Source of the DNA: Deroplatys truncata
Lineage: Eukaryota > Arthropoda > Insecta > Mantodea > Mantidae
Direction of reading: 5' to 3'
DNA length: 64,000 nucleotides
NCBI GenBank assembly: GCA_030765065.1
Contig: CM060975.1
Coordinates: 203,778,007-203,842,006, forward strand
Within the stretch, counting starts at the first letter, position 1. Each line of letters starts with the position of its first letter. The translations under genes were made by a program, and so were the position numbers. Below, in pieces: positions 23,500-33,974 of the stretch. The notes beneath the pieces are model-generated. The model did not search any database and was not told the origin of the DNA. It saw only the letters and a list, made by a program, of their open reading frames with translations.

Positions 23500-23911
23500 C
23501 TTAAACAATAATAAAACATTGTTACTGTCCAGTTCTCAACTTTACTTCACTCTTTTTTATCTAGTTCACTTTCACCGAGACTTTGCTTAGTTCACACTGT
23601 CACTTCACTAATGTGAACTAATTCAATTCCCCATCACTTCACTTCCTTCGTGACTTAGCCTCTTCTTTAGGACAGCTTACTCGCTGGGTAGTAAACACAA
23701 ACCTTCTACAATTTCACTGCATGTTACATCAAACGCCACAAACTCGCTCGGAGAACGGCACTATTTGTCGCACGGAAACACACTCGCTAACTCACACGCT
23801 CACTATCCCCTGCTCTCGCTAGAAAGCACGCTTATATAGCCAATGGAATCTTCCACAGAACATTCCAGAACTAGGTAATGGAGGTGGGGGAAGCAGCTTT
23901 CAGAACATTCT
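23500..23911 (-). promoter_or_regulatory. Orphan heat-shock-type promoter
   Basis: Read on the minus strand: a heat-shock element at 23911-23902 (two inverted GAA units), then a five-unit array at 23871-23845 (alternating nGAAn/nTTCn, with a 2-base gap between units 2 and 3). Next come a reversed CCAAT box (23845-23838), a TATA box GCTATATAAG (23840-23831) and about 300 bp of leader-like sequence with repeated 'gtgaagtga'/'gtgaacta' motifs. This order matches animal hsp70-type promoters. No chaperone coding sequence follows: the frame after the first plausible ATG near 23521 is short and runs into repeat sequence. Whether it is active is unknown. Confidence 0.6.
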
Positions 23912-24115
23912 GCTTATCTGCCGATAGCGCTTGCGATATTTACAAAACACAAATGCGCAACTTATCTTTGTTTATCTCCGACTACCTGGCGCCGATCTTC
24001 CGATAACCATGGCCATAGCCGCTGCGTCGCAATACATGAAGCGTGTTTTTAGAGTGAGTACCGATAACATTTTAAAATATAACACAACATTATTTTCCAA
24101 ATGGGTTATCATCAT

Positions 24116-24400
24116 TCATTACCTTACACCTTACACTACTTCTCCGCATAGTCACAGCCGTTACTAAAGCACTTGTAACAGGAAATAACCTTTTATATGC
24201 CTTCCTCAAATAATGATGCCGACTGAGGTGAAAGTAAAGTCTGCGCTTCTTGTTTCAGAAGAGTCCAGATTTGGCACTAAGCGATTTTCATTTGTTTCTT
24301 CATCTTGGCGGAAAACATTTCAACGACGCTGATGTTGTGAAACAAAAAGTATAGAGTTGGCTAATAACCTATTTAGAAAATAATGTTCTGATATTTTTTT
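24116..24400. pseudogene. mariner B transposase C-terminus, internally inverted
   Basis: The left part (24116-24258) is the transposase C-terminus on the minus strand, matching the ends of copies at 29879 and 60672. The right part (about 24259-24400) is on the plus strand and reads PDLALSDFHLFLHLGGKHF then VVKQK and a stop, i.e. the region just before the C-terminus. The two pieces meet head to head near 24258, sharing the 'gaaacaag/aaacaaa' segment. It is a rearranged, dead fragment. Confidence 0.65.
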
Positions 24401-25173
24401 AAAAAAAATATCGTACTTTTAAAATAGGCTTCGCATGACGAGACTGAAAGGGCAATTTATTTAAGATGGAGAAAACTCTCAAGTTTTATGAAACATAAGG
24501 ACAAAAACGGATTGGACAATTAAAGAAAAGAGATACAAATCTTATAGTATGGTGCTAATGATGATGAATATATGTGTTCTATGGCAGTCTCTATTACCGC
24601 CCAGAAGTGCAACAAGTAATATTTTCATGCTTTGATAGTTCTTAAGTACAATCTGGAAACTGCATCGTTAATAGCATCAGTCATATTTTCTCTTCGGTTG
24701 TTTATCAAGATCAGTTGACTTTGAGCTTTTATCCCTTTTTGGGTAACTTTATTTCCATTATTTCAGCAGCGCCTCTGAAATGCGTTTATGTACCAATTTC
24801 AACGTAAATTCAAAGTTTATGCACCACACGGCATGGAGAGAAGCGTGCGCGCACACACAATCCTCTTTTCGCTTGTTTTATAAAAAAAATGAACACAGAG
24901 AGAAAGGGGATGAGGCTCGCATATAAAGGAATGGTTTCGTGGCAAACACAGACCACGCTACAACACACCACTTCAAAGCCTGCTGTGATAAGTCCATGTG
25001 TTATACCCTCCCTATATACAGTTTGAATGTAACGGTTGACAGTGTCAAAGCGAATTGCCATCATGCTGACATGGTTAATTATACATGGATACTAAATGGA
25101 GGTAGCAGGAGGCTTTGGTCCTCGCTATCTCTACAACACTGGTGCTATATTGCGCTGCTTTGTGCTCTCGCTC
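24401..25173. other. Gene-free sequence
   Basis: Nothing is recognised apart from a short CA-rich patch near 24850. Opposing ORFs of 84 and 90 codons at 24810-25211 overlap on both strands and show no domain. Confidence 0.4.
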
Positions 25174-26162
25174 CCCCCTCCCTGTCCACAATTAAACATA
25201 TAGATAGATAGGTTTCCCTAGGCAAGACCTGCCTTTGCACACACTGTGTATTCAGTCCAATGTATGCAGCATATAACATTTATATGATGCCCAGACGGCT
25301 GGCTTTGACTTTTGTTATTTACTTGCGATACATTCTCCGGCATATCCTATCCGCGTTTGGATACCGCTAAAAACGACAAGCGATGTTTACAAAGCATTTC
25401 AATTGTAAGGAGGAAGAGTACAGAGAAAGTTAAATGATGCCATTAAAACACGCAATGAATTAACAAACGAGTGCTGAAAAATAGCACTTTATCTCAAAGC
25501 AGCAGCTTAGCATTTTACTGGGACCATTGCTATTCACAATGAATAATGAGCGTCAAGCCCAAAATGTTTGATTGACTTAATCTCATTTGAAGAATTCATG
25601 CTGCAAGGAGGAGCAATTCACCCAATTACCTCACCTAACGACTGACGTGCTGGACCAACTCTCAAATACACTGGTACATTTCTCTGAAAAGTGTGTAAAT
25701 ATTTGCATTCATCATAATAAACACTAACAGAATTGCTACCTTGAACTTTGATTATTTTACATTCAGCTGGCTAAAATAAACAGAACTATTACATAAAAGT
25801 TATTGTGTCGTTACTGTTTGCGCATTCCCGGCATACAGATCATTATCGAAACGCATTTCTATTGTGCATTCTGTGAGTGTTCAAAATAAACTGTGTTATT
25901 CGATTGTAATGAGAGAGGTATTGGAATTTCGAATGATCGGAAGCAACCGTCAGCTAAAGAAATGCATTGTGATACAGCAATAAACGAAAGAAATGTGAGG
26001 AAATGTTATGAACAATGTACGAACATTCAACAAGTGCGCATGACGAAGCTCGACCCGAACTTCCGCCAGTAATCACAGTTGAAGAACCAAGTGACAACAA
26101 AATCGTTCAATAAAAACGAGAGGAGTTGTGGATTTCTTTCCTAAACATCTCTCGCTCTCAAT
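25174..26162 (+). repeat. Tandem array, unit 1 (about 0.99 kb)
   Basis: It begins 'ccctccctgtccacaatta' with a GATA stretch. It contains the landmarks 'aagcgatgtttacaaagca' and 'gcgtcaagcccaaaatgttt'. It ends with a decayed mariner-type transposase N-terminal segment around 25930-26125 ('KQPSAKEMH', then 'HDEARPELPPVIT'). The next unit follows at once. Frameshifts and stops exclude function. Confidence 0.75.
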
Positions 26163-27213
26163 CCTCCCTCCCTGTCCACAATTAAACATAGATAGATAGC
26201 TTTCACTAGACAAGACCTGCCTTTGCATACACCGTGTACCCAGTCCTATGTATGCAGCATATAACATTTAAATAATGCCCAGGCAGCTGGCTTTGATATG
26301 TTATTTACTTGCGATACATTCTCCGGCATATCCGCGTTTGTATACCCCTTAAAACACAAGCGATGTTTACAAAGCATTTCAATTGTAAGGAGCAAGAGTA
26401 CAGAGAAAGTTAAATGAAGCCATTAAAACACCGAGTGAATGAACAAACGTGTGCTGAAAAATGGCACATAGTCTCAAAGCCGCAGCTTAGTAATTTACTG
26501 GGAGCATTACCAATTCACAGCGAAAAATGAACATCAAGACCAAAATGCTTGATTGACTTAATCTCATTTGGCAAATCCAAGCTACAAGAAGAAGCAATTC
26601 ACTTAATGACTCTCGTGCTGGACTAATTTTAAAACACACATTTAAAGACAAGGAATTGCAGTGCATTTCTTTGAAAAACGTGCAGCTATTTGGATTCATC
26701 AGAATGAATATTAACAGAATTGCCATTTTGAACTTCAATTATTTTACATTCAGCTGCTAAAATAAATAAGAGTTTTTAGACAAAAGTTGTGTCGTTACCG
26801 TTACCGAGATCCCGCTGTACAGGTCGCTATTGGGCTTCTACCCCAAGATGGAATGGTTTCTTCGATATCCTTTCTGAGCGTGTTATGAATTGCCAGTTAG
26901 AAACAAGTTATTGTGCATTCTGCGATTGCTCAAAATGAACACTGTATACAAAGCTCCGCTGGTGAGAGTTATTGGAATTTTCAATGATCGGAAGTTGAAA
27001 CCTACAGAAATTTATCTCAACAGTAATGAACGTAAGAAATGCAACAAAATTTTCATCAATGCAAAACAACTGTGTATGACTAAACTCGACCCGGACATCC
27101 GTCTTTCATCACAGATGATTTGAAGAAACAAGTGAACAACAAAATCGTGCAAAAACAGACGCGTAACTCTGGACGAGTAACAGATTTATTAACCAAATAC
27201 CTCTCCTCACTCA
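26163..27213 (+). repeat. Tandem array, unit 2 (about 1.05 kb)
   Basis: It has the same order as unit 1. The transposase-like end is better preserved: 'HPSFITDDLKKQVNNKIVQ' at about 27093-27150, matching the linker after the helix-turn-helix of mariner transposases. At the site where unit 3 carries R1 copy 9, this unit reads through without an insert. Confidence 0.75.
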
Positions 27214-28740
27214 CCCCTCCCTGTCCACAATTAGAATAGATAGACTTTCCTAGGCAGAACTTACCTTTCCACGGACTGTGTATCCAATGTATGTGGCCTA
27301 TAACATTTATATCATGTCCAGATTGCCAACTTTGACTTTTATGACTTTCTCACATACATAATGAGTAGAGAAAGTTTTACATTCCATCCAAAAATTCGAT
27401 ACTGATCATCGGAAATGCATGTTTTAAAGCCCATTGAATCCAAAAAAGAAGAATTTTTAGAAAAAGGTCCTGTGTGTGTGTGTGTGTGAACAGCATAACT
27501 CAAATTTGAAAAGCCGAATAAATACCAAACTTGGTATTTAGGTTGAGTGTCTTCCAAAGATTCGACAGGAGGATTTCCACGAAAACCCCTACCTCAAACT
27601 ACCCTTTATATGGAACATTTTTCGAAATGTTAGATATTCCAAAAAATGGCTCTAACGATTTTGATTAAAATACCATATATTAAAGATATTTACATACAGG
27701 TAAAGTGTATATATCAAATTTTCTGGTAATAGCTTGTGAAATCCTCTTCATTCGGAAGGAAATTGATGTGATCTTGATAGCTGGTAAATGTTAAGGGATA
27801 ACCAAAACCGTACAAATAAAGCGTAGATCCCTTTAAAACACACAATTCATTTCAAATTACTTTTTTTCTGACAACAACCATTTCCGAGATATTCTTTACT
27901 AATGGTTTGAATTGTTTAACTACTTGGAATTCTTTTAGTCCTGTCGATTTTCAGCTGTTTCTCGCAATGTCATGGAAAGAGTATGTGATTTTAAGGCCAT
28001 TGTATAGCGTCCAGTTCTAAAACATTTGACTATCACTATTTCCTTTGTATCAATAACGAAATGTTAACGCTGCTATTTCTAGAAAGGCTTATCTCGATTA
28101 AAATGAAATATATAGGAAAATAAGCTTTCGTAAAAATAATTTCTGTACTCACTAATAAGCAATAGAGGGTAGAAAAAGTAATGTGAATGTGACACATCAG
28201 ATTTTGTTTACTGCGATACAATATTCAGCAAATGTATTCGGTTTGGATGCGGCTATAAACGAAACTTGGTGTTTACAAAGCATGTCAATTGTAATGAGCA
28301 AGAATACAGAGAAAGTTAAATGATGCCATTAAAACCGAAAAGAATTAACAAACGTGTGCTGAAAAATAGCACTTTATCTCAAAGCAGCAGCGGGGACCAT
28401 TTAATTCACCATGAAAAATGAGCGTCAAGCCCAAAATGTTTGGTTGACTTAATCTCATTTAGAAAATCCACGCTGCAGGAGAAGCTATTCGCCTAATGAC
28501 TCACGTGCTGGACAAATTATAAAACACAAATCACCACTTAAAGACACTGACATGTGGTACACCTCTTTGGATAAGAGTTTATGTATTTATTTTCCCCAGA
28601 GCTAAGATTACCAGAATTGGATTTCTTTTGTTATTTTACTTTAGCTAACAAAAATAAACACGATTAAATAGAATGTATTGTGCTCTTATAATTCATATGA
28701 AACCGGTACTTTGGTTATTTGGTGTTATGTTGTTACCTTT
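27214..28740 (+). repeat. Tandem array, unit 3, interrupted by R1
   Basis: It opens with 'cccctccctgtccacaatta' and follows unit order to 27340. R1 copy 9 (27341-28201) interrupts it, and it resumes at 'ttttgtttactgcgatac'. It is truncated at about 28740, before the transposase part, next to a SINE C insertion. Confidence 0.7.
27341..28201 (-). repeat. R1 copy 9, with paralogous empty sites
   Basis: An 861-bp R1 on the minus strand flanked by TTTT on both sides (27337-27340 and 28202-28205). Units 1 and 2 of the array show the uninterrupted site, in unit 1 as 'tttgacttttgttatttac'. Comparing filled and empty sites fixes both ends of the element to within the T run. Confidence 0.85.
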
Positions 28741-28756
28741 TGTAAAGGCAAACAAA

Positions 28757-29290
28757 CCGAGCAGGATGGCCCAGGCGGTAACGCTTTCGAGAAGTCCCGG
28801 GTTCGATCCCCGGCAACGCCCCACTCCGAAACATGCGTTTTTCGGGGTTTTCCCGGGTCGTCAGGCGAACATTAGAGTGGCTTCCTTCATTCCAAAATTT
28901 CCTGTCTCTCCATTTCGTTACATTCATCCTTCACCCCGTTTGATTTATTTCAGGGTTGTAAGTGTCCGCGATGGAGTTTCGGTGCAGTATGACCGGAAAA
29001 AAGGATGTTTTCTGTGAAGTTCCTCCGACTTCGGCTGGTTGCCAGAGTATAAGGAACGCCCCTGGGGGATGGGGGTTGGACCCTGTGTGGGACGGAACCC
29101 CGGTCTCCCTGTCCGACTGTCGGGCGTCTATATCTGCAAACCGTAGGGATTTCTCATTGCTGTGCCGTCACTTCTGGTTCCGGCTTCTCCCTTTACCCTA
29201 TCCCTCCCCCTCAGGGTCATCGGTACACTATCCTTATTCCCGGATCGGTGCCGAATCCGCTCCGCTTCACAATACCAACCAATCCAATCC
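28757..29290 (+). mobile_element. SINE C, 534 bp, with 13-bp TSD
   Basis: The head starts CCGAGCAGGATGGCCCAGG with B box 'gggttcgatcccc' near 28800. The core 'ggttttcccgggtcgtcagg' is near 28850, and the tail ends in CCAAT/AATCC units ('ccaaccaatccaatcc'). AAAGGCAAACAAA at 28744-28756 and AAAGGCAAGCAAA at 29291-29303 form the target duplication with one mismatch. ORFs on both strands here are chance readings. Confidence 0.8.
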
Positions 29291-29470
29291 AAAGGCAAGC
29301 AAATGGTAAATGAATTCAAGATTTTAATTATGACCTTAGCTATGACCTGTTGCATAATAATTTGCAATCGTAGTTTGTAAAATATCGTCTTTGTATAGTG
29401 TGTTTTGAAGAAAAGTTTTAAATTACAAGTTAGTAAGTGAGAGAACGTAGGCTTTAACGGCCGGAGTCAG

Positions 29471-29643
29471 TATAACTGAAAGTTATTTCCGGGCTGTTTT
29501 GCCGTGGTCTGCTGGAGATAGATGTTCCAGACGTTTCGTCTCAACTACGGTAGACATCTTCAGTGGCGCTGCCGAAGCCTTCTAGGTGAAGGTTGTACCA
29601 AGAAGACCACGGCAAAACAGCCCGGAAATAACTTCCGGTTATA
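29471..29643. mobile_element. Foldback element with 40-bp inverted repeats
   Basis: The arms at 29471-29510 and 29604-29643 are inverted copies with 38 of 40 bases matching, starting TATAAC. The 93-bp loop holds a sequence which on the minus strand has spaced CTGAAGA and GAAAC-GTC motifs. No protein is encoded. It could be a MITE or a fragment of a Penelope-type element; the ends do not settle it. Confidence 0.75.
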
Positions 29644-29878
29644 AAGTTAGTAGCTTTACATATGCATTATTTTGAATCGTGCACATTCTCGCTCTTACAG
29701 ACAACGCCACCAAAATTGGTGGACGCTGATATTCATAAAATGGACTGGAAAAGGAAAACCTGAACCAGGCCTAGGTTTAGGGTACCTCTCTGATACTTTA
29801 CATTTATAAAGTTGGAAGAAACCCGGGGAAAAATACGTGACGTGTTTTAAACGTTATTTTCATAAATCATTATTATTA

Positions 29879-30240
29879 TTATTCATTACCTTACACTACT
29901 TCTGCATATAGTCATCACCGTTATTCAGGCACTTGTCGTAATGGGAAACAAGCTTTTCTGTGCCTTCGTCAAAGAATGATGCCACCTGTGGTGAACGCCA
30001 AGTCCGCACTTGTTTCACAATCTCATCGTAGTTTAAATGTTTTCCAACAAAGAATTTCTTCAGATGAAGAAACAGATAAAAATCACTGGTGCCAAATCCG
30101 GACTGCCCATCTGGTAATTTTCCAGTTTGAAGTATATCCAAAAGGACCCATGTGATCGCCTGCTTATCGCATTCAAGCTCAAACGTTCGGTGTTCCAGTA
30201 AAGGAAGAAAGTTTTCACAGGCGGTCAACAACTCTGTTAA
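29879..30240 (-). pseudogene. mariner B transposase C-terminal half
   Basis: On the minus strand the text around the third catalytic Asp is present but out of frame: 'SPDLAP' is followed after a one-base loss by SDFYLFLHLKKF. The frame then continues 'GKHLNYDEIVKQVRTW', 'ASFFDEGTEKLVSHYDKC' and ends near DDYMQK at about 29896. These are the last roughly 80 residues of a mariner-type transposase. The reading before the Asp block does not look like transposase, so the left side is rearranged or badly decayed. Confidence 0.75.
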
Positions 30241-30291
30241 GGCCTCCAGTTCATATACCGATTAGCGGCGTTTTTGTTCCGACAAGGTACG

Positions 30292-30865
30292 CTAAAAATA
30301 TGCAATCGTACGATCGCAATCCTGAAACAAAACTGCAGAAAGACTTACTTGCATCGGTTTGCAAAATAAAGGATATTCAAAACCCCGCATAACTGTCATG
30401 GGCGGATTCATTACTGCTTGTTTCAAAGGTTCTAGCCCATATTGTTGCCTAGAAGTCCACACAAAGGGGACGTTTTTCCGTCGCAAAGGGTAAAGAGGTT
30501 CCGCAACAGTTGCTAAATGAGGTATACATTTGAAAAAGAAAGAAACCATTCCCAGAAATGAAGATTATGTTCTTTGATTTGTTGGCACTGGATGATTACG
30601 AATAGTTGGAGTTTAGCCGGATCAATGGCGACTCCGGAAGGAGAAATTAAATCACTCATGAAATATGCGATACAGCACATTTAACTTTGGATGAATGGAT
30701 AGTAAGATCTGCTTGACGAAGGGAACCAAAAACTAACGTAGGTGCTGCAAATGCGGGAAAAATCAAGAGAATAGATCACTACATCATCCAGATAATTGAC
30801 ACAAAAATAATTTAAAATCTGTGTAATATACGGAGCAATAAACGAGAGAGAACTTGCGCTCCCGT
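30292..30865 (-). pseudogene. Ty3/gypsy-type pol remnant (reverse transcriptase to RNase H)
   Basis: Minus-strand fragments read YLDD (codons 30794-30783, the reverse transcriptase active site) and, in shifted frames, 'SSKVKC' and 'GVAIDPAKL'. The 85-codon frame 30549-30292 follows with a start like MVSFFFKCIPHLA, 'EPLYPLRRK' and 'FVW', typical of the RT-to-RNase H link. Gag, protease, integrase and LTRs are not adjacent. Several frameshifts make it inactive. Beyond about 30865 the sequence belongs to R1. Confidence 0.75.
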
Positions 30866-30969
30866 TGTTTCTCAGAATGTCGTTGAAAGACCATAGTATT
30901 TCAAGGACAGCCTATACCGACTAACTTTGAAACATCTTACTATCGACTCGGTTTCTTCTATTGCCCACA

Positions 30970-31262
30970 AAATAAATTGAGTTTTATTTATGGACGCTCT
31001 TCAACTACTGTAGTCCTTAGCGTCCCATTCTATATTGGGCGTGAAATACCGACAATTTTGTTCAGAGGCCTCTTTATCAGGCTCGAGGTTCTTTTACGTG
31101 CCGTAAATCTACGACACGGGACCACCGGCTTTACTTCCCTTCCGAGGAAGCCATGCTAAGAATTTTTACGCCCAAAAAAAATCCATTGCACTCCGCTGAG
31201 TTTGAACTCGAGACCTCGGAAACTAGAGGCTAACATGGTAACCACTACGCCATGTAGGACGA
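30970..31262 (-). mobile_element. SINE A, near full-length
   Basis: It shows the full SINE A order, with head 'cctacatggcgtagtggtta' read on minus and tail 'tccataaataaaactcaat'. A short near-duplication (TCTATTGC left, TCTATTCC right) may be the target duplication. It lies inside R1 copy 11. Confidence 0.8.
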
Positions 31263-31351
31263 GCATCTATTCCGCTTGTACCTACAACGAAATGCGTAAC
31301 GAAGATTTTTGCAAAGGTTCATGGATTACCATTAAGAGATAGAAAAACAAC

Positions 31352-32121
31352 TCATATGTTTCATTCACATGACTTTCTCTGCCTTCTATTGCTGATTAGT
31401 GGGTATACAAATTATTCTTACGAAATTTTCCTTTGCTATCTACCGGCAATAGCTGTATTACACATTTCGTTATACAAAGAAAGAGAATAGCGATAGTCAA
31501 ATACTAAGAACTGGACGCTATATGCTGTCCTACTTTTTCCACGACATCGCGAGAAACAACTGAAAATCAACAGGACCTTAAAAGAATCGTTAAGTAATGA
31601 ACATCTCGAACCATTACCTCAAAAATGGCTTATGACACAAAACGTTATTTGAAATTAACTGTGTATTTTAAACAGATCTACATTTTTTGTGTAGTGCGTT
31701 TCCGTCTACGCTTAACGTTTTCCAGTTATACATGATTATACAAAATTCCTTCTGAATGAAGAGGACTTCTGAAGCTATTCCCAGAAAATTTAAGATATAC
31801 CATTTCAGTTTGTCATGTAAATATATTTAATATATGTAAATATGTAAAGGGTATTTTAGGGTTGGGGGATTTTCTTGAAAACCTTTGTGTTGCATCTTTG
31901 GAAGGTACTGAATTTAAACCAAGTTTGGTGTTTATCCAACTTTTCGTTTTTTAGTTATGCTGTTCACAAACACACACACATACACAGATCTTTTTCTAAA
32001 AATGTTTTTTTTTATATTCTGTAGGCCTCAAAACATGTATCTGTGGTGACATTCCGATATAGAATTTTTGGGTGGAATTCAATACCGCCTCTACCCACTA
32101 TGTACGTGGTAGAGAAAGTAA
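31352..32121 (+). repeat. R1 copy 10, nested in copy 11
   Basis: It runs from 'tcatatgtttcattcacatg' to 'gtggtagagaaagta'. The hairpin is CTACC...GGTAG (32091-32112), and the CA run is short and interrupted (about 31972-31985). Some internal loss makes it 770 bp. Confidence 0.75.
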
Positions 32122-32205
32122 TAAGCTTTCGTAAAATGTCGTGTCAAGGATACATAAAAATAAACAATAGTATGTAGAGAAAGTAATGTAAATGTAACAT
32201 CACAA

Positions 32206-32939
32206 TTTTTTTAACTTCGTAATTTCTATTTGTGAGCATTCTAAGTTTTGTAAAAGTTGCTTTTGTGGTCTTAATCCTTAGTTTAATGGTTCTTCACAGC
32301 TAAGTGCCCAGTATCAGGAAACATTTCCTGCAGTTTAATATCTGAAAGGGAAGGAATGGGTGCCATTTCCCCAACAAGACATTTGATGTTTGGCAAATAC
32401 CGCAGCTATTTACAGTCGGATGTCAGAACTTTGTGCCCTCTGAAATACTTGGGCAACCAATAAGAATGTCTTCTCTCGCTTTCCACCTGTATAATCACCT
32501 GAGTTAAGTAAATTCAATCCCGAGGATCCCTTTTTCCTTGCCATTCCTTGACAACAGCCCAATATCCATCCCACAGCCAACTTTAGAGGGAAGTTTTGCG
32601 TGGAATATTGGTTTCCGTAAGGGAGAATTCCCGCGCAAGGGCACCATACCAGCAATAATACTTGTGCGGGCAGGAGGAGTGATAGAGGATAAAAAGAACC
32701 TTGACAGACCACACGAGGAATCCAATAGCCTCTCTGGGAAACTGTGCCGGACCTAATTTCCTCTGCGGCGATCAGATGAGAAAATGGAAGAGAGTAAGAG
32801 CAAAGCACAAGAGCTCCTGTACTACAGGTATGTGATGCCAAAGGGGAAGAGGGGAACAGTTACAAGCATCCCTAGCTCTTGAATGAACTTCATCTCTTCT
32901 GATCTCACGTAGAAAGTCCAATTCTTCCAAGCCTTTATT
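32206..32939. other. Unidentified, slightly GC-richer sequence
   Basis: ORFs of 143 codons (minus, 32410-32841) and 72 codons (plus, 32538-32756) overlap on opposite strands. Neither shows a known domain. A degraded exon cannot be excluded, but nothing supports it beyond openness. Confidence 0.3.
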
Positions 32940-33784
32940 ACTTTCTCTACTACGTTTAGTAAGTAGGGGAAGTATTGTATTCCACCCAAAAATTCGATAC
33001 CGAGATTTCACCAGAAATATATGTTTTGAGGCCCCCTGAATCCAATAAAAGCATTTTTGGAAACATGTCCGTGTGTGTGTTTCTGTGTGTCTGTCTGTGT
33101 GTCTGTAAACAGCATAACTCAGAAACGAACAGTCGGATAAACACCAAACTTGGTATTTAGGTTCAGTAACGAAGGTTTTCAAGAAAATCCCCCACCCCAG
33201 ATTACCCTTTACATGGAACATTTTTCGAACATTTTAATTTTCCCAAAAATGGCTCCAACGAGTTTGATTCAAATATCTTATATTTTAGATACTTTCATTG
33301 ACAAATAAAATGTATATCTTGAATTTTCTGGGAATGTCTCCAAAAGTATTCATTGTGAACGACTTTTGCATAACTGGTAAACCATAAAAGATAGACAAAA
33401 TGTTACTACACAAAAAGTGTAGATCGCGTTAAAATACACAATTTATGACATATACATTTTTGTTGTTGAGTGAACCATTTTCGAGTTATTGGTTGTTATT
33501 TTCTTAAATTTTCCAACACATAACTTTTTCTCAAATGGGAATTCGTTATTCATTCTTTTTTTGTCCTGGTAATACAAAGAGAATGGAATACTCCACTTAG
33601 CAACCAGCTCTTAAAATATTTGACTATCGCTTAAAGCCTACCAATTACCCTTGCATCTACAAGAAAATTAGCAATAAGATTAACATCTCGATATCTTCAT
33701 TAACATGAAGCATATGGTGAATAAGCGTTTGTAAATATAGTTTGTACAAGAGTAGAGAAAGTCATATGAGTGTAACACATCAGA
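32940..33784 (-). repeat. R1 copy 12
   Basis: A well-preserved full copy from ACTTTCTCTACTACG to CATCAGA, with an imperfect GT/CTGT run near 33070-33105. It is useful as a family reference, being uninterrupted. Confidence 0.85.
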
Positions 33785-33974
33785 TTATTTTTCTGTATGT
33801 CTCTCCCTTTTTCTCTACCATACTCTCTTGTTCCTACCTCTATATACTCGTCTTTTTGACCTCACATTTGTAAGATTATATTTTTAGACTGTTGTAACCA
33901 TTGAATGGTTACACCGAAACAAATATAGATAAATTTCTTAACATAGGAAACCAAAAGTGTAGCTTCAGTTTTTA

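Larger units (their letters stand above)
30866..32205 (-). repeat. R1 copy 11, host of SINE A and R1 copy 10
   Basis: Only the half nearest the element's 5' end remains, in pieces 30866-30969, 31263-31351 and 32122-32205. They read in minus-strand order ('gtttctcagaatgtcg', 'acctacaacgaaatgcgtaa', 'ataagctttcgtaa', 'gagaaagtaatgtaaatg'). The junction around the inner R1 equals those at 56.9/58.2 kb and 47.7/48.4 kb. Confidence 0.65.

Noticed and set aside
25174..28740. CRISPR-like or satellite array
   Set aside because: The units are about 1 kb, only three in number, carry mariner pieces and occur in a eukaryotic context. A local tandem duplication explains them.
28757..29367. ORFs of 114 and 115 codons on plus
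   Set aside because: They fall in SINE C, whose ends are fixed by a 13-bp duplication; other SINE C copies lack these frames.
30866..30969. Extending the gypsy reverse transcriptase further upstream of YLDD
   Set aside because: This stretch aligns better to the R1 block with 'gtttctcagaatgtcg' and 'caaggacagcctatac'; any similarity to polymerase is weak.
32410..32841. Opposing ORFs of 143 and 72 codons as a real gene or exon
   Set aside because: No domain, no splice support and overlap on both strands. Kept as unidentified sequence.
32772..33221. A 149-codon minus-strand ORF, and similar 60-115 codon ORFs sharing phrases such as KYQVW...SDCSFLSYA at other sites
   Set aside because: All lie in R1 copies at the same position. 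They differ in frame and end at random, are interrupted by the CA run, and R1 conservation does not follow codon positions. Chance reading of a repeat.
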